From positions 1 to 37,325 of the forward strand of contig PLNN01000034.1 of assembly GCA_003142795.1 (NCBI GenBank): a DNA stretch of 37,325 nt, in the 5' to 3' direction. A program made the position numbers and the translations under genes. Positions 19,101 through 23,032 of the stretch are shown piece after piece. Source of the stretch: Candidatus Omnitrophota bacterium. Its GTDB lineage: Bacteria > Omnitrophota > Gorgyraeia > 2-01-FULL-45-10. Within the stretch, counting starts at the first letter, position 1. Every line of letters begins with the position of its first letter. Under the pieces are notes generated by a model that was given only the letters and a program-made list of their open reading frames with translations, was not told where the DNA came from and ran no database searches.

Positions 19101-20052
19101 CGGATTCTGGATTTTTTGGATTCAAGTCGTTAATAGTAAAAAGGATGAACGGGCTGACAGCTCTCGTAACCAGGGCGAAAGTGGTCATGTAAGATAGCGC
19201 AACGGCAAGGTCTGAATGCTGCAATCCTAAAAACGTAAGCAAAAAGGCTGTTATGGCAAAAGAGCTTGTGTAGATAAGCAAAATGGCGTAGAGTATCGCT
19301 GCCGGCGCTGATATGTTAACCCATCCGGGATGTTTAAAATATTCACCTTCAGGCGGCTTATACTCACCGCCTATAATGCGGCTCTCTTCATCCTTTATAA
19401 TACGAGTTTCGCCGTTCCCGGTTCCTGTAAGACGATCTGCTAATCTATGTATGCCTTCATGGATTTTTACAAATTTTTCATATCGTTTATCGGATGCGCC
19501 GCTCAGACGAGCGCTTGAAGGCGAAGTTTCGGGTGACGACAGTAATTTTACTGTCTTCAAGACCTGCCTTTGTATGCGATTTTGGGGATGGATGACGGAA
19601 GAGGCGGCTATCTGGCCTGTTATATCCTGATAACCGGATGGAATTACATCAGCATATAAATAATTTGAATCAAAATACCGTATTAAAAGACCTTCTCTTC
19701 CCAATTCTAACCTGACTTCTCGTAAAAAGCCGCCATATTCGATCTTCTTGAACTTAACGCCTTCCAATTCTTTTTCAGTGACATCTTCCCAACCTGCGAT
19801 ATCCTTCAGCTCAACCTTGTCAAGCCTATCCCTTAAAGCGCTCCTTTTTTCTATAAGCTCTATTATGGCGGCAACTTTCATTCGTGCCATCGTCCATTCG
19901 TTCTGCAATCCTGTCACAGCCAATTTATTATCAGAAAGATCAGGATAGGCCCAAAGTATATCTTGGAAAAGAAATGTAATTATGAGGATAAAGGAAATTA
20001 TCCTTATCGGAAGAGAGAATAGTCTATGGTTTTTTGGCGCTGCAGAGTACAA
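4120..20052 (-). CDS. Giant exported mosaic protein (5310 aa): debranching-enzyme modules plus many effector/regulatory folds
   Basis: One uninterrupted frame encodes 5310 residues. Residues 12-36 form a hydrophobic export signal ending in WAYP. Membrane segments are likely at 250-276, 280-306 and 1996-2028. Residues 387-970 are a GH13-like barrel and beta domain with candidate catalytic D668 (RGDA), E697 (PET) and D760 (HHD). Residues 975-1420 are an (alpha/alpha)6 amylo-1,6-glucosidase-like domain (EWGRDT, DAPLW), and 1433-1975 is a second beta-plus-helical copy. Then follow a possible transglutaminase fold (2130-2215: C2140, H2192, D2207), XRE-type HTH units (2396-2557), unassigned and kinase-like regions (2640-3290, 3670-4020), a CheD-like region (3495-3610: C3503, H3520), winged helices (4130-4262), a nucleotidyltransferase (GS 4305-4306, D4316, D4318), more HTH-like units (4890-5035) and an unassigned C-terminal domain. 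The start is TTG at 20052: an in-frame TAG lies two codons upstream, and the next ATG (residue 55) would lose the signal. Glycan debranching is the best-supported activity; other domain calls are by eye. Confidence 0.9.
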   Translation of the reverse strand: MYSAAPKNHRLFSLPIRIISFILIITFLFQDILWAYPDLSDNKLAVTGLQNEWTMARMKVAAIIELIEKRSALRDRLDKVELKDIAGWEDVTEKELEGVKFKKIEYGGFLREVRLELGREGLLIRYFDSNYLYADVIPSGYQDITGQIAASSVIHPQNRIQRQVLKTVKLLSSPETSPSSARLSGASDKRYEKFVKIHEGIHRLADRLTGTGNGETRIIKDEESRIIGGEYKPPEGEYFKHPGWVNISAPAAILYAILLIYTSSFAITAFLLTFLGLQHSDLAVALSYMTTFALVTRAVSPFILFTINDLNPKNPESDLREWLNAMQAWWQRDAASINKAATGEVEDGKTTESGEPVLAKDEAPVKEHADEVIKTDNVIHPPAWTKNLRIYYLFLRNAASPGKNRNSFGNFTDLKSVIRHAKGLGYNAIFILPPSDPATEPSIGADSPYSLLSPYPLDPRAIDWEATGLTGETLLDKWFSFTKSVDSLPDGYYKLVLHDIRFSRSAHVKALRIAREKIRGYPLSNLFSDAVGVSDEEIKSTNEYALTYSIILMEQFYAIKQLIDAINYAHSLGVKIGVDKPFFETMDGVEAKFNPQIFIHDKDGRMEPAGYNIDDPNPGNRQLWGSKETQRGLARYNWEELKKQDYEPLVGPIRYFIEELGFDFVRGDAFHYGYGQEGFYEKVAELCRKNNALFIPETLGCWNEKLVNGKCQSLGMMPINNLIYRGWGGCSTLADKWKWVANYFTDRSKLPEIWMPTHHDSLRIMYEYDGLFGHETHLLTRAKVMHFIYGLALPNYSVLYGDEFLAEDMIQSPGHASDWRNPSPYHHRTANLVLSALHKLYPDFFPEPEHDLSDFLSRINHVRDICPYVGECGNTYFISSTDREIIFIRYSLDSDKVLICMINPTQSTIEGKADLKLHQLGVDLNKGLTVTDIFTDEGLVFNKENGSLFPDGSVYYKLPPAGCHVFEVKINKERAIVARHRDALRRFFFNDNGLPGIHAGYPHFGDQEWGRDTNITMPGVIADNNLREEARDILIKWAALEENGSMPNVSGWGGAGRNYNTSDAPLWFINAVHAYIKKANGDGDILGERVNDQGKTVRDAMRNIMNKYARTKDQVTGWDEAQGVHSDANTGLIWVPKQSTWMDTKFTERQGYAVEIQALWYNANRVMCEIDPDKADEYEGRARKVKDNFLKFFWNPHENAVYDILGTEGAQSPWDVKPDPAVTCNQIFAAYFGLVDSGSLEMKAILESTKSRLLLPGSLRSQAAPTKIYEDLQRRHDGVMEWKTARVPGENEKAHWPFCEHYDHYEGDVSYHRGVAWGWPNPFYWVTAVREGAETKECALTALQNDSLHLMQDHRTGGSFLYGGSLPELTNPYVNVLKGSEGKDYLYAYPVEAMCGEQAWSVGCSMWALREIGGDEGFERSVFPLSVEKKKWHLLRSLARPNAPPHEFTGNDPTNFITRINQIRDDHPYLADTGNIQFISNTDKEIIFIRYSPDGSKALVCIFNPTYETRKGKADLKLHQLGVNVSEAPGIAFYDLFNERNLVIEKRAGTLLPDGSVPYQLPPGGCHIFEVPIDKERAVISRLRDSVEYAHQGAERDAMITLLAAANNRYHHTIMRDLLKEWSGQLSSTMTGADGPLWLVDLVGQYIDKTGDRSILDEKTTGGPTVSHCLRSIISVYHRTERDGWIHTDPDIGFIWVPKAMTWAKGERQGYPCEIQALMYNADLVMCKLDPENAAAYGAHADKIERYFPEYFWNPHEQTVYDILGTDGVKPPWQAAPDPAVRPSQILVAYFGLLKGDYARDIVKSTHDRLLVPGALRSLAKPTKIYEELEWPENQLPRWRVRSPQEGENPSWPLNTVYYDRYEVDNSIYNGIGHCWLNPFYWVTLARQEPYKREEIKTAMLNDSMHLLQDPTIGGSFLFGGHLSELTLPNVEELQDAQGNKYLYARPIKDVYAGRSWSAATTLWGLNTIISSDPAHFRSSGPMPDKTPPKESGNSAPIIISTILLFFGLSSFSDIWPFLHKFIPLFFAVGEKPSFAARKAAVRKATAESSNGKPKSRREMIDEYKKYLERRQLVILKGMEDSFVNVLKKIKIKKITASLIGKSMGPVLGHYFNIEVEGLKKIQKQLALLKNRPDGYSRLCSVSTSGISVSDISVSALLTATFLDAVNECKLPVETRTESIPCSINGQNTINHTYAVISYAGQKIAVDITLGIDERLKESGIFDQKHLKAIHFAMRHGQAKNMHEVPIVKFNQKKAELISSIIGEHKSDIDNTVKRMYDELDNMYDEIYIEKIKPSLSYIVSHLDAIEAFGKKYGEDKSRDFYHRTAAFIVLKRLVDLCDEIAENMTRQGNGNARQCIEILNRNCLDASPPKKYMEYAREIIELEGRPLMGNLKLYKELAIIENRFRLERTEFAGALGVKLNYLTYLMRGYSPNDVPEYMMKRAREMNLSQSPVMFKAIRLALGLEQENLGRALAISAREVDSIERGYMYAPDNVMFNAQLYCGEKAKDTFLELCRKARLIPEDAAEKLGLSNSAVMRMENGKARIPVLILLQLRLLAAQAGGNGQLVKDRNLTDIETVLLKMTEFFNNANAMASELKTQGSKRKHVWPDRKEIKKTLAGAVDVPSGSISQIHAIRGRILNLSGIEIIDNKGEHFKLDAHPRADSKYPIMIEIRRNADNVSIGSVELNVRESAENVSDVLDLGLANINEDVGGINYQERGIFPRVLSLLTDAMSADPELHIAMAEETETLKALAAGKDWEDTRLGRIFSGCGWRSDLISVFDVDKSSTTILLDRKNKWDGMYRPDPGRFRAIVHRSFKRSTDGNSHGIRVYVVMSKMKTKSGRPPKIGNTDVTPLTEGDYMKHEFNPQEASTRDESGDRVIDITKIDRLKPYLERWCTSKTIKFDAITNTIYEDPAGHLFFEYGIRKDDVENEVKAYGMAKSAGFDNMAEIRKLPNGKILTRIVDTYSDEELRERHASLEDLLLLTLFLYDTEKAALFDDDGSSLYHAWHTLRRTILGRETQEERYLAYDLGRSGYALDRPFITESDNEEGLFLQKIIKRFNVELWQRSGAIKWDYMIDRIHELMDHDQRQNNGEWYAHLARLQQQVNKIQASVTDKSPGIGISASGISRHHLEGGMNDCIVQVLVDHIDELESRARQMPGFTHGDEIRFKEFRRWAEHDRKPGDDVPFKRLLPIDKIATKKIPIEIGNRHGHLRIVPLPVDKLGVVDKEPFTAHVGLTAGMADIEGIVWVAAGTKDSPRDSIDVELDARHEIEEYCLTVKFAMENGLTMGQLVVLRDKGDALMQQVFNEFHVIACENVLKACEREREKGYIIPFDSKERESKPYTDEAERRNVKVNKSHQRLLKAQFEIQSATYRPEIERTGVGQKSGGQPEAVIPPAPAPGADRRSPPEPFPDAQETPKRRSMGVNEQGHIDIFADEINLPELPFESTRYFDMQLTLGEVAESVEPRVSSHAESVITGESGVMGPKEGQEPLTSKVIETAICTALIVYDTETKETYYGHSDFINMGNLEEVYAKAEEHFHGRGAHIVTYVGGGYSDRETEDIEGMKNEEVHKTSLGRDERREAIVARAHQLGFRTVIALPRFTNVSVDTLFNPNTGRLTITERKSPYNARAVTAHKYEKVEEYKQRIRRNASETVQGKSYTDSIASKSSDIIFLADNKYSNRDRYRHLIERLLRTDHNFINETLGMSRSKLDPSPFLHFAKAEVSLLAGHTDSRIYKVVLLSGKGERVEFAVAFGQRSLAEEETESRTGEKYGKATYSMKREFDNLKRMHEVLPDNIIEPFAYTEIGGDAIPPYPVFSMRFADGYSGVYPIQSHGQYRLTSQIGADPMWQMTGEDFRKFLKHLFKIHIKLYERLGESFYFSAPAGDLMYISQKASQAKGEPYYLTRQVALKTVSYDDSQPLLLTSGSYSEKCSRGFLTWTFFREGQVVDADTPLQTGSFLDYHLAFPYQEVAQAIADAFLEICPSKEEARLKTIEWLNEYINEYGKREPQEVVSYVRDFAASLAASEPVAETASEVPLAAPARTSKLVDSRRLRGQERPLPDDVAKEARRLGQPDPMAGREKVKNDSSKHNFPPGARGYWEKKDGTNQPEELKQPVSSAPMSREQRIDERRQRVEKEVKLQESRNLSFTVRSLTNSLKKQYPDLSDLTQRMVRNDLTVLKLLGSPWLLMDDKPTAVELDARRERVLAMSKKPPIRGEKTWTIPLLVEALGMENYDTMDNYNTVYDDLAAMKLLDSPNLHITVAHSESAPAQSENTPAAVPEVLQDIQAALRQVGVHGLEILLFGSYADSKENPQDLDLILMIAPDISSEKGIEIIQQIDLIEKQVTYLLGDKGYKEIQFHDLNPTTRENYFNLWKTGEFFTRNKLLWFVGADYVQGYQWPGDRIVSLGTVPEVVLKASPQGSGQGLGPEPSPEDMKAPPAALMLRTPDNKHKFEKLSDRHTAWLLFHAQKMVNNLNKGMAELEREAREQKDHSVDIGLTRVGRVLGTGKVLLFDIFYARSAEIIYGRLKALGEIAGIENGEILAKPISPEAVAIIRKAAVEMKKYDEAFLFYHNWDEHFEREIRRRFEKAAGRLKYDPNGEGEADKRYRVWGALHLIESHKFISPITWGGDSRMPLTDKSAIELAKDLPKYIHCLERYYHAVLKLPLDMLDYLSEMRKDAMDKKMGWNFDENDPSYAQYLEGEADIEYIKCVVDGDPEAVRQAQSAIHPNTQKETVAKGITPPPADMGGNFMPMIDSRMFDQAAETVRAAWEFKNEYPQSPAHQTGWQVLMDDIQKLSSDQQQGLFKSLKTNPEVHAAVQSAAPQTIPSAPARLPVSGETEKIASVGQAQERGPTSPDEDTLSDIDPYAVQSDLPPRERFMIGRPLPIHEYKRTFRAIKEELGVTTEGYRDLLMARRTDPLSVNTVENWLNPSSPILIPKTIIERALKLQKNHLAAKQKSENASKEQASSEVVNVVDSHDSSVMDKILEIVESLEKPVRLKELRAELLSRYRIAISYKMLMKMLKDRPDIAERAEFKFPTAGKGQKLSGQIDASIDRPIIVELGPVLTGDNPSAAQLPSREASFENKFNEFMGSIKGLRDTVDSDLPQVKDIAETDTKKALILFSDCILRQGPILDLEDTIKKAAILNGGTIIIYGSKAGEAAILEKIIKRANNSIDVMWISTSEVATRFNRADANEIDELRGLIDCAKSKPELSGKTLIGVVKGPATAFYEAALRGFLSERKVAVVSFRSDYGMYSTYAALAAILEAQKRDNGKHIYWTIELAPITTWSIDKLDKDYFRKLEELETKA
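14128..17520 (-). repeat. Tandem intragenic duplication of the debranching-enzyme C-terminal module
   Basis: Residues ~845-1420 (17520-15793) and ~1433-1975 (15740-14128) of the giant protein are paralogous. Shared strings include EIIFIRYS, GKADLKLHQLGV, LPPxGCHxFEV, FWNPHE, VYDILGT, NPFYWVT and GGSFLxGG in the same order. The second copy lacks the GH13 barrel. It has also lost EWGRDT (now GAERDA, 1593-1598) and changes DAPLW to DGPLW, so it is probably catalytically impaired and kept for binding or structure. Confidence 0.85.
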
Positions 20053-20085
20053 TTTCTATATTTCCATTATTTTAACAATGTCAAA

Positions 20086-20132
20086 ATAAAAAGACCAGAT
20101 TGCCAAGCGTCTATTCTAGGCTATCTGGTCTT
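20086..20132 (-). terminator. Intrinsic terminator between promoter and start of the giant gene
   Basis: AAGACCAGAT and ATCTGGTCTT form a perfect 10-bp stem. It is extended by GCC/GGC after one mismatch, has a short loop, and is followed by T5 then ATTTT. It ends about 35 nt before the TTG start, so full-length giant-gene mRNA needs readthrough, antitermination or a second promoter. A TTGACA directly after the T-tract is a possible -35 of such a promoter. Confidence 0.8.
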
Positions 20133-20259
20133 AATAAAACCTTATTTTGCATGAGTTATGGATATATCATTCCATCTCCCATATTACAAAATGGTTTTTT
20201 CTTCAGACCCTCAAACTCCCCCGAGTTAATTGAATCAGGGGGTCCTAGAAAATTATGTT
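20087..20259 (-). ncRNA. Structured leader or small RNA upstream of the giant gene, ending in an intrinsic terminator
   Basis: Predicted transcript of about 173 nt from the promoter at 20266-20294. It folds into three hairpins. H1 (20244-20206) pairs GACCC with GGGTC around an inner AACTC/GAGTT stem; CCCCC can alternatively pair with CGGGGG. H2 (20196-20138) is a ~59-nt hairpin with AACC/GGTT, ATTTTG/CAAAAT, ATGGG/CTCAT and ATGGA/TCCAT stacked and small internal loops. H3 (20132-20091) is a terminator stem followed by TTTTT. It matches no riboswitch class, 6S, SRP, tmRNA or RNase P core that I recognise. It could be a cis-acting attenuator or a free sRNA. Confidence 0.6.
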
Positions 20260-20265
20260 GTTAGA

Positions 20266-20294
20266 ATGATATCATATTGAGATGAGCATGTCAA
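20266..20294 (-). promoter_or_regulatory. Sigma70-type promoter upstream of the structured RNA and giant gene
   Basis: Minus-strand TTGACA (20294-20289) is a perfect -35 box, separated by 17 bp from TATCAT (20271-20266). It lies about 215 bp upstream of the giant-gene start and immediately downstream of the small secreted-protein gene. Transcription should begin near 20259. Confidence 0.75.
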
Positions 20295-20320
20295 GGCAGG
20301 AATACTAACTTTTTTGTAAC

Positions 20321-20689
20321 TTAATTTACAACCCTAATCTCGTCAAGAATACCGTTCTTATCGAAAAAAAGAAATATCTTTTCGCCATGAAAAAAGTCAG
20401 ATTTCGCAGGCTTGTATATCCATTTTTCTCTTCCTGTGTCAAACTCACGAATGTTGACTACCGACTCGCCATATCTTGACGCTATCTCTTTGCCTGTCTG
20501 GCCCTTTTTTATGTCGCCGAGTTTTATACCGTTCTTTACATTATAATAAGCGCTCGTCTCCTGCTCGTAGCTTTTCTGTATGTCGGCCTGCGATTTCCCT
20601 ATCTCGATCAGTTCATGCAAACCTTCCGCATAACATGAATAAACGACTAAGAATGAAAAAATAAAAAGGAAACATATAGATCTTTTCAT
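20321..20689 (-). CDS. Small secreted protein, SmpA/OmlA (BamE)-like
   Basis: The 122-residue product begins with a signal sequence (residues 1-21, MKRSICFLFIFSFLVVYSCYA), probably cut after CYA. VYSC could serve as a poor lipobox, but Tyr at -2 is unusual. The mature C-terminal half has the spacing of the BamE/SmpA fold: LGDIKKGQTGKEIASRYGES near residues 57-76, then EKWIYK, then a strand pair ending KIFLFFDKNGILDEIRV. BamE-like domains are small periplasmic or outer-membrane lipoprotein folds, seen in the BAM complex and in many unrelated envelope proteins, so no specific role is claimed. The ATG at 20689 has GAGG about 8 nt upstream, and a TATAAT lies at 20721-20716. It is divergent from the hydrolase gene and precedes the giant-gene promoter. 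Confidence 0.75.
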   Translation of the reverse strand: MKRSICFLFIFSFLVVYSCYAEGLHELIEIGKSQADIQKSYEQETSAYYNVKNGIKLGDIKKGQTGKEIASRYGESVVNIREFDTGREKWIYKPAKSDFFHGEKIFLFFDKNGILDEIRVVN

Positions 20690-20715
20690 ATTCCGCCTCG
20701 CTTTGGTTATATGAA

Positions 20716-20721
20716 ATTATA
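20716..20721 (-). promoter_or_regulatory. Probable -10 box for the small secreted protein gene
   Basis: A perfect minus-strand TATAAT lies 26 bp upstream of the ATG. The -35 region (TTTTGT/TTGTTT) is a poor match at 15-17 bp. The other half of the 124-bp divergent gap shows no clear promoter or Shine-Dalgarno sequence for the rightward hydrolase gene. Confidence 0.4.
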
Positions 20722-20813
20722 CAACATACAAATTAAAAACAAAAGAAAATAGATCAAGGGCCGTTTATGATTAAAGTGGAAGAAATCCTGAAAGTGTAGT
20801 AACATATTTTATC

Positions 20814-22976
20814 ATGCGCAAGATCATTATATTAGTCTCTATCGCGGCTTTGATCGGCACTTCCATAGCGAGCTGCCCTTCCTACGCCGAACGCCCTGAC
20901 CCCAATATTGTTTCTGAATTCAAGGAAACTATTCCGCAATTTGAAACTCTGGAGGCTGAGATATCGGCTGCCGCGCCGGACATCGGCCTGCTTGATGCGG
21001 AATTTACGCTGCCGGATGGCAGCACAAAGATCCTTCCGGCTTTTTACGACGCTCAAAAGTCCAGCTGGAAAGTACGGTACGCTCCCGCTCAAACCGGAAC
21101 TTATGCATATAAATTTAAATCAAAGAGAGCGTCCGGCGATTATAACTCAGAAGTAAAGCATTTTAAGGTCACCTCGGGCGCTTCAGACGGTTTTTTACGA
21201 AAGAGCGCCGCAAATCAAACTTATCCAGTATTCGATTCCGGCAAGCCCTTCTTCGGCATCGGCCATAACATAGGATGGATCATAAACAATAACACTGCGG
21301 AATATGAGAAATTTTTCGAATTGCTGAATCAGAGCGGATCCAATATGACAAGAATATGGTTAAACACCCCATGGACATTCCGCATAGAAACGGAAAAACT
21401 CGGCGCTTACAATGCGGCGGATTCGGAAAAACTGGATAAGGTCCTTGAACTGGCAAAAAAATACGGCATCTACATCATACTTGTCCTGGACACCTACAGC
21501 TCCCTCATGGAAGAATCGGGTGAATGGAACGAGCAATTCTGGAAGACGAACCCGTACAATAAAGCGAACGGTGGGCCTTGTGAAAAACCCTGGGATTTCT
21601 TCACTAATGAGGATGCTAAACGCCATTACAAAGACCGCCTCCGCTATATCGTCGCCAGGTGGAGCCATTCGCCGAACGTCATGGCGTTCGAACTGTGGAA
21701 TGAGCTTGACGCTCCGTACGATTGGACAAAAGAGATGGCCGGATACTTGAGGTCGATAAATCCGCACGGACAATTCATAACTACAAGTCTCGGATATCCA
21801 TGGGGAAATAATCTCGACGAATCCAAACTCTGGGGCATGGACGAAATAGATATAATAGACAGGCATATCTATGGGAACATGACAAATGATGCCATCGGGA
21901 ATATCATATCAATAAACAAAGAACTGTCAAAACTGTATGCTAAGTACATCATGATCGGAGAGTTTGGTATGAGCGCCACCCGGAACGACGCGGAGATCGA
22001 CCGGACCGGCGAGGCCGTGGTGTTCCATAACAGTTTATGGGCATCGGCACTTACAGGGTCGTTCGCCACAAGCCTTAATTGGTGGTGGGTCGAATACGTA
22101 AAGGCAAAAAACCTGTATCCGCATTACAAGGCTATAAGTAATTTTGTCCGGAATGTAAAATGGGATTCCGGCAATATCTCGTCTTTAAAGGCCGGCCCGA
22201 TAACGTGTCCGGGCAAAAAAAGCGCATGCGCATTTTCCGATGTAACGATACCCGTCACTGATGCCTGGGGCGAAAAGGCTTACAAAGAGTTCACGGTATC
22301 AAATAACGGTAACTTGTCCGGCGGTGCCGTCAACGCGTATTTGCACGGCGCGCTTCAGGAAGAGATGCGGATCGACCCTATTTTTCATGTCAACTATCCG
22401 TCAGAAGGTAAATTTTTAATGCGTATCGATACCGTGTCGCAGGGCGCGCGCCTTATCGTCTATCTGGATGATAAAGAAGTATTGAATAAGGAATTCCCCG
22501 CCGGCCCGGGCACCGGCCCGTGGAAGAGAAGCCTCTACAGAAAAGATTACAATATATATCAATGCGTATACGATACCGATGCGGCGGTCACGGTGCCCGC
22601 CGGGGAGCATGTGATAAAGCTGCATAATGCCGGGGCGGACTGGCTGCGGATAAAGAATATAACTCTAACCAATTATACGAATAGTAATTTTATAAACGCC
22701 CGCGTTGTGGGGCTATTAGTAGACGGACAGATGTTATTCTGGATATACAATAAAGGATATAACCTGAAGTATATAAAGAAAGGCATTGAGCCTTCGCCTA
22801 TCCGCAATGCTTCTTTTGTCATAACGGACGTCCCGAACGGCCTTTATAATATTGAATGGTGGGATACCTTTAAAGGAAAAATAACCTCAACTAAACGAAT
22901 AACGGCTTATAATAATGAATTGAAAGTATCCTTGCCTGACTTCGCGAAAGATGTGGCATGTAAAATCAAGAAATAA
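20814..22976 (+). CDS. Secreted glycoside hydrolase with N-terminal DUF5060-like domain and GH5-like barrel
   Basis: This 720-residue protein has a signal peptide, cut either after SYA at residue 25 or as a lipoprotein at C21 in the lipobox IASC. Residues ~35-120 form a beta-sandwich resembling DUF5060, ending in strands such as VRYAPAQTGTYAYKFK. Residues ~130-455 are a TIM barrel of the GH-A clan. VMAFELWNELDAP places the likely acid/base at E297 and IMIGEFGMS the likely nucleophile at E383. Residues ~465-615 look like a carbohydrate-binding beta-sandwich. The tail (~620-720) has VPNGLYNIEWWDTFKGK, like the C-terminal beta domain of related enzymes. The substrate is probably a beta-linked polysaccharide such as glucan or mannan; this is inferred from fold only. 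It converges on rpsA and sits beside the giant debranching-type protein, which suggests a shared glycan-use function. No good Shine-Dalgarno sequence precedes the ATG. Confidence 0.8.
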   Translation: MRKIIILVSIAALIGTSIASCPSYAERPDPNIVSEFKETIPQFETLEAEISAAAPDIGLLDAEFTLPDGSTKILPAFYDAQKSSWKVRYAPAQTGTYAYKFKSKRASGDYNSEVKHFKVTSGASDGFLRKSAANQTYPVFDSGKPFFGIGHNIGWIINNNTAEYEKFFELLNQSGSNMTRIWLNTPWTFRIETEKLGAYNAADSEKLDKVLELAKKYGIYIILVLDTYSSLMEESGEWNEQFWKTNPYNKANGGPCEKPWDFFTNEDAKRHYKDRLRYIVARWSHSPNVMAFELWNELDAPYDWTKEMAGYLRSINPHGQFITTSLGYPWGNNLDESKLWGMDEIDIIDRHIYGNMTNDAIGNIISINKELSKLYAKYIMIGEFGMSATRNDAEIDRTGEAVVFHNSLWASALTGSFATSLNWWWVEYVKAKNLYPHYKAISNFVRNVKWDSGNISSLKAGPITCPGKKSACAFSDVTIPVTDAWGEKAYKEFTVSNNGNLSGGAVNAYLHGALQEEMRIDPIFHVNYPSEGKFLMRIDTVSQGARLIVYLDDKEVLNKEFPAGPGTGPWKRSLYRKDYNIYQCVYDTDAAVTVPAGEHVIKLHNAGADWLRIKNITLTNYTNSNFINARVVGLLVDGQMLFWIYNKGYNLKYIKKGIEPSPIRNASFVITDVPNGLYNIEWWDTFKGKITSTKRITAYNNELKVSLPDFAKDVACKIKK

Positions 22977-22978
22977 AA

Positions 22979-23018
22979 AATAGCGCCTCGCCACTTACCT
23001 CATGGACGAGGCGCTATT
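22979..23018 (-). terminator. Terminator after rpsA
   Basis: AATAGCGCCTCG (22979-22990) and CGAGGCGCTATT (23007-23018) form a perfect 12-bp stem. On the minus strand it is followed by TTTTTTATTT, which marks it as the intrinsic terminator of the long leftward operon. On the plus strand no U-tract follows, so it would only weakly end the convergent hydrolase transcript. Confidence 0.85.
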
Positions 23019-23032
23019 GCAACTTGGTACTG

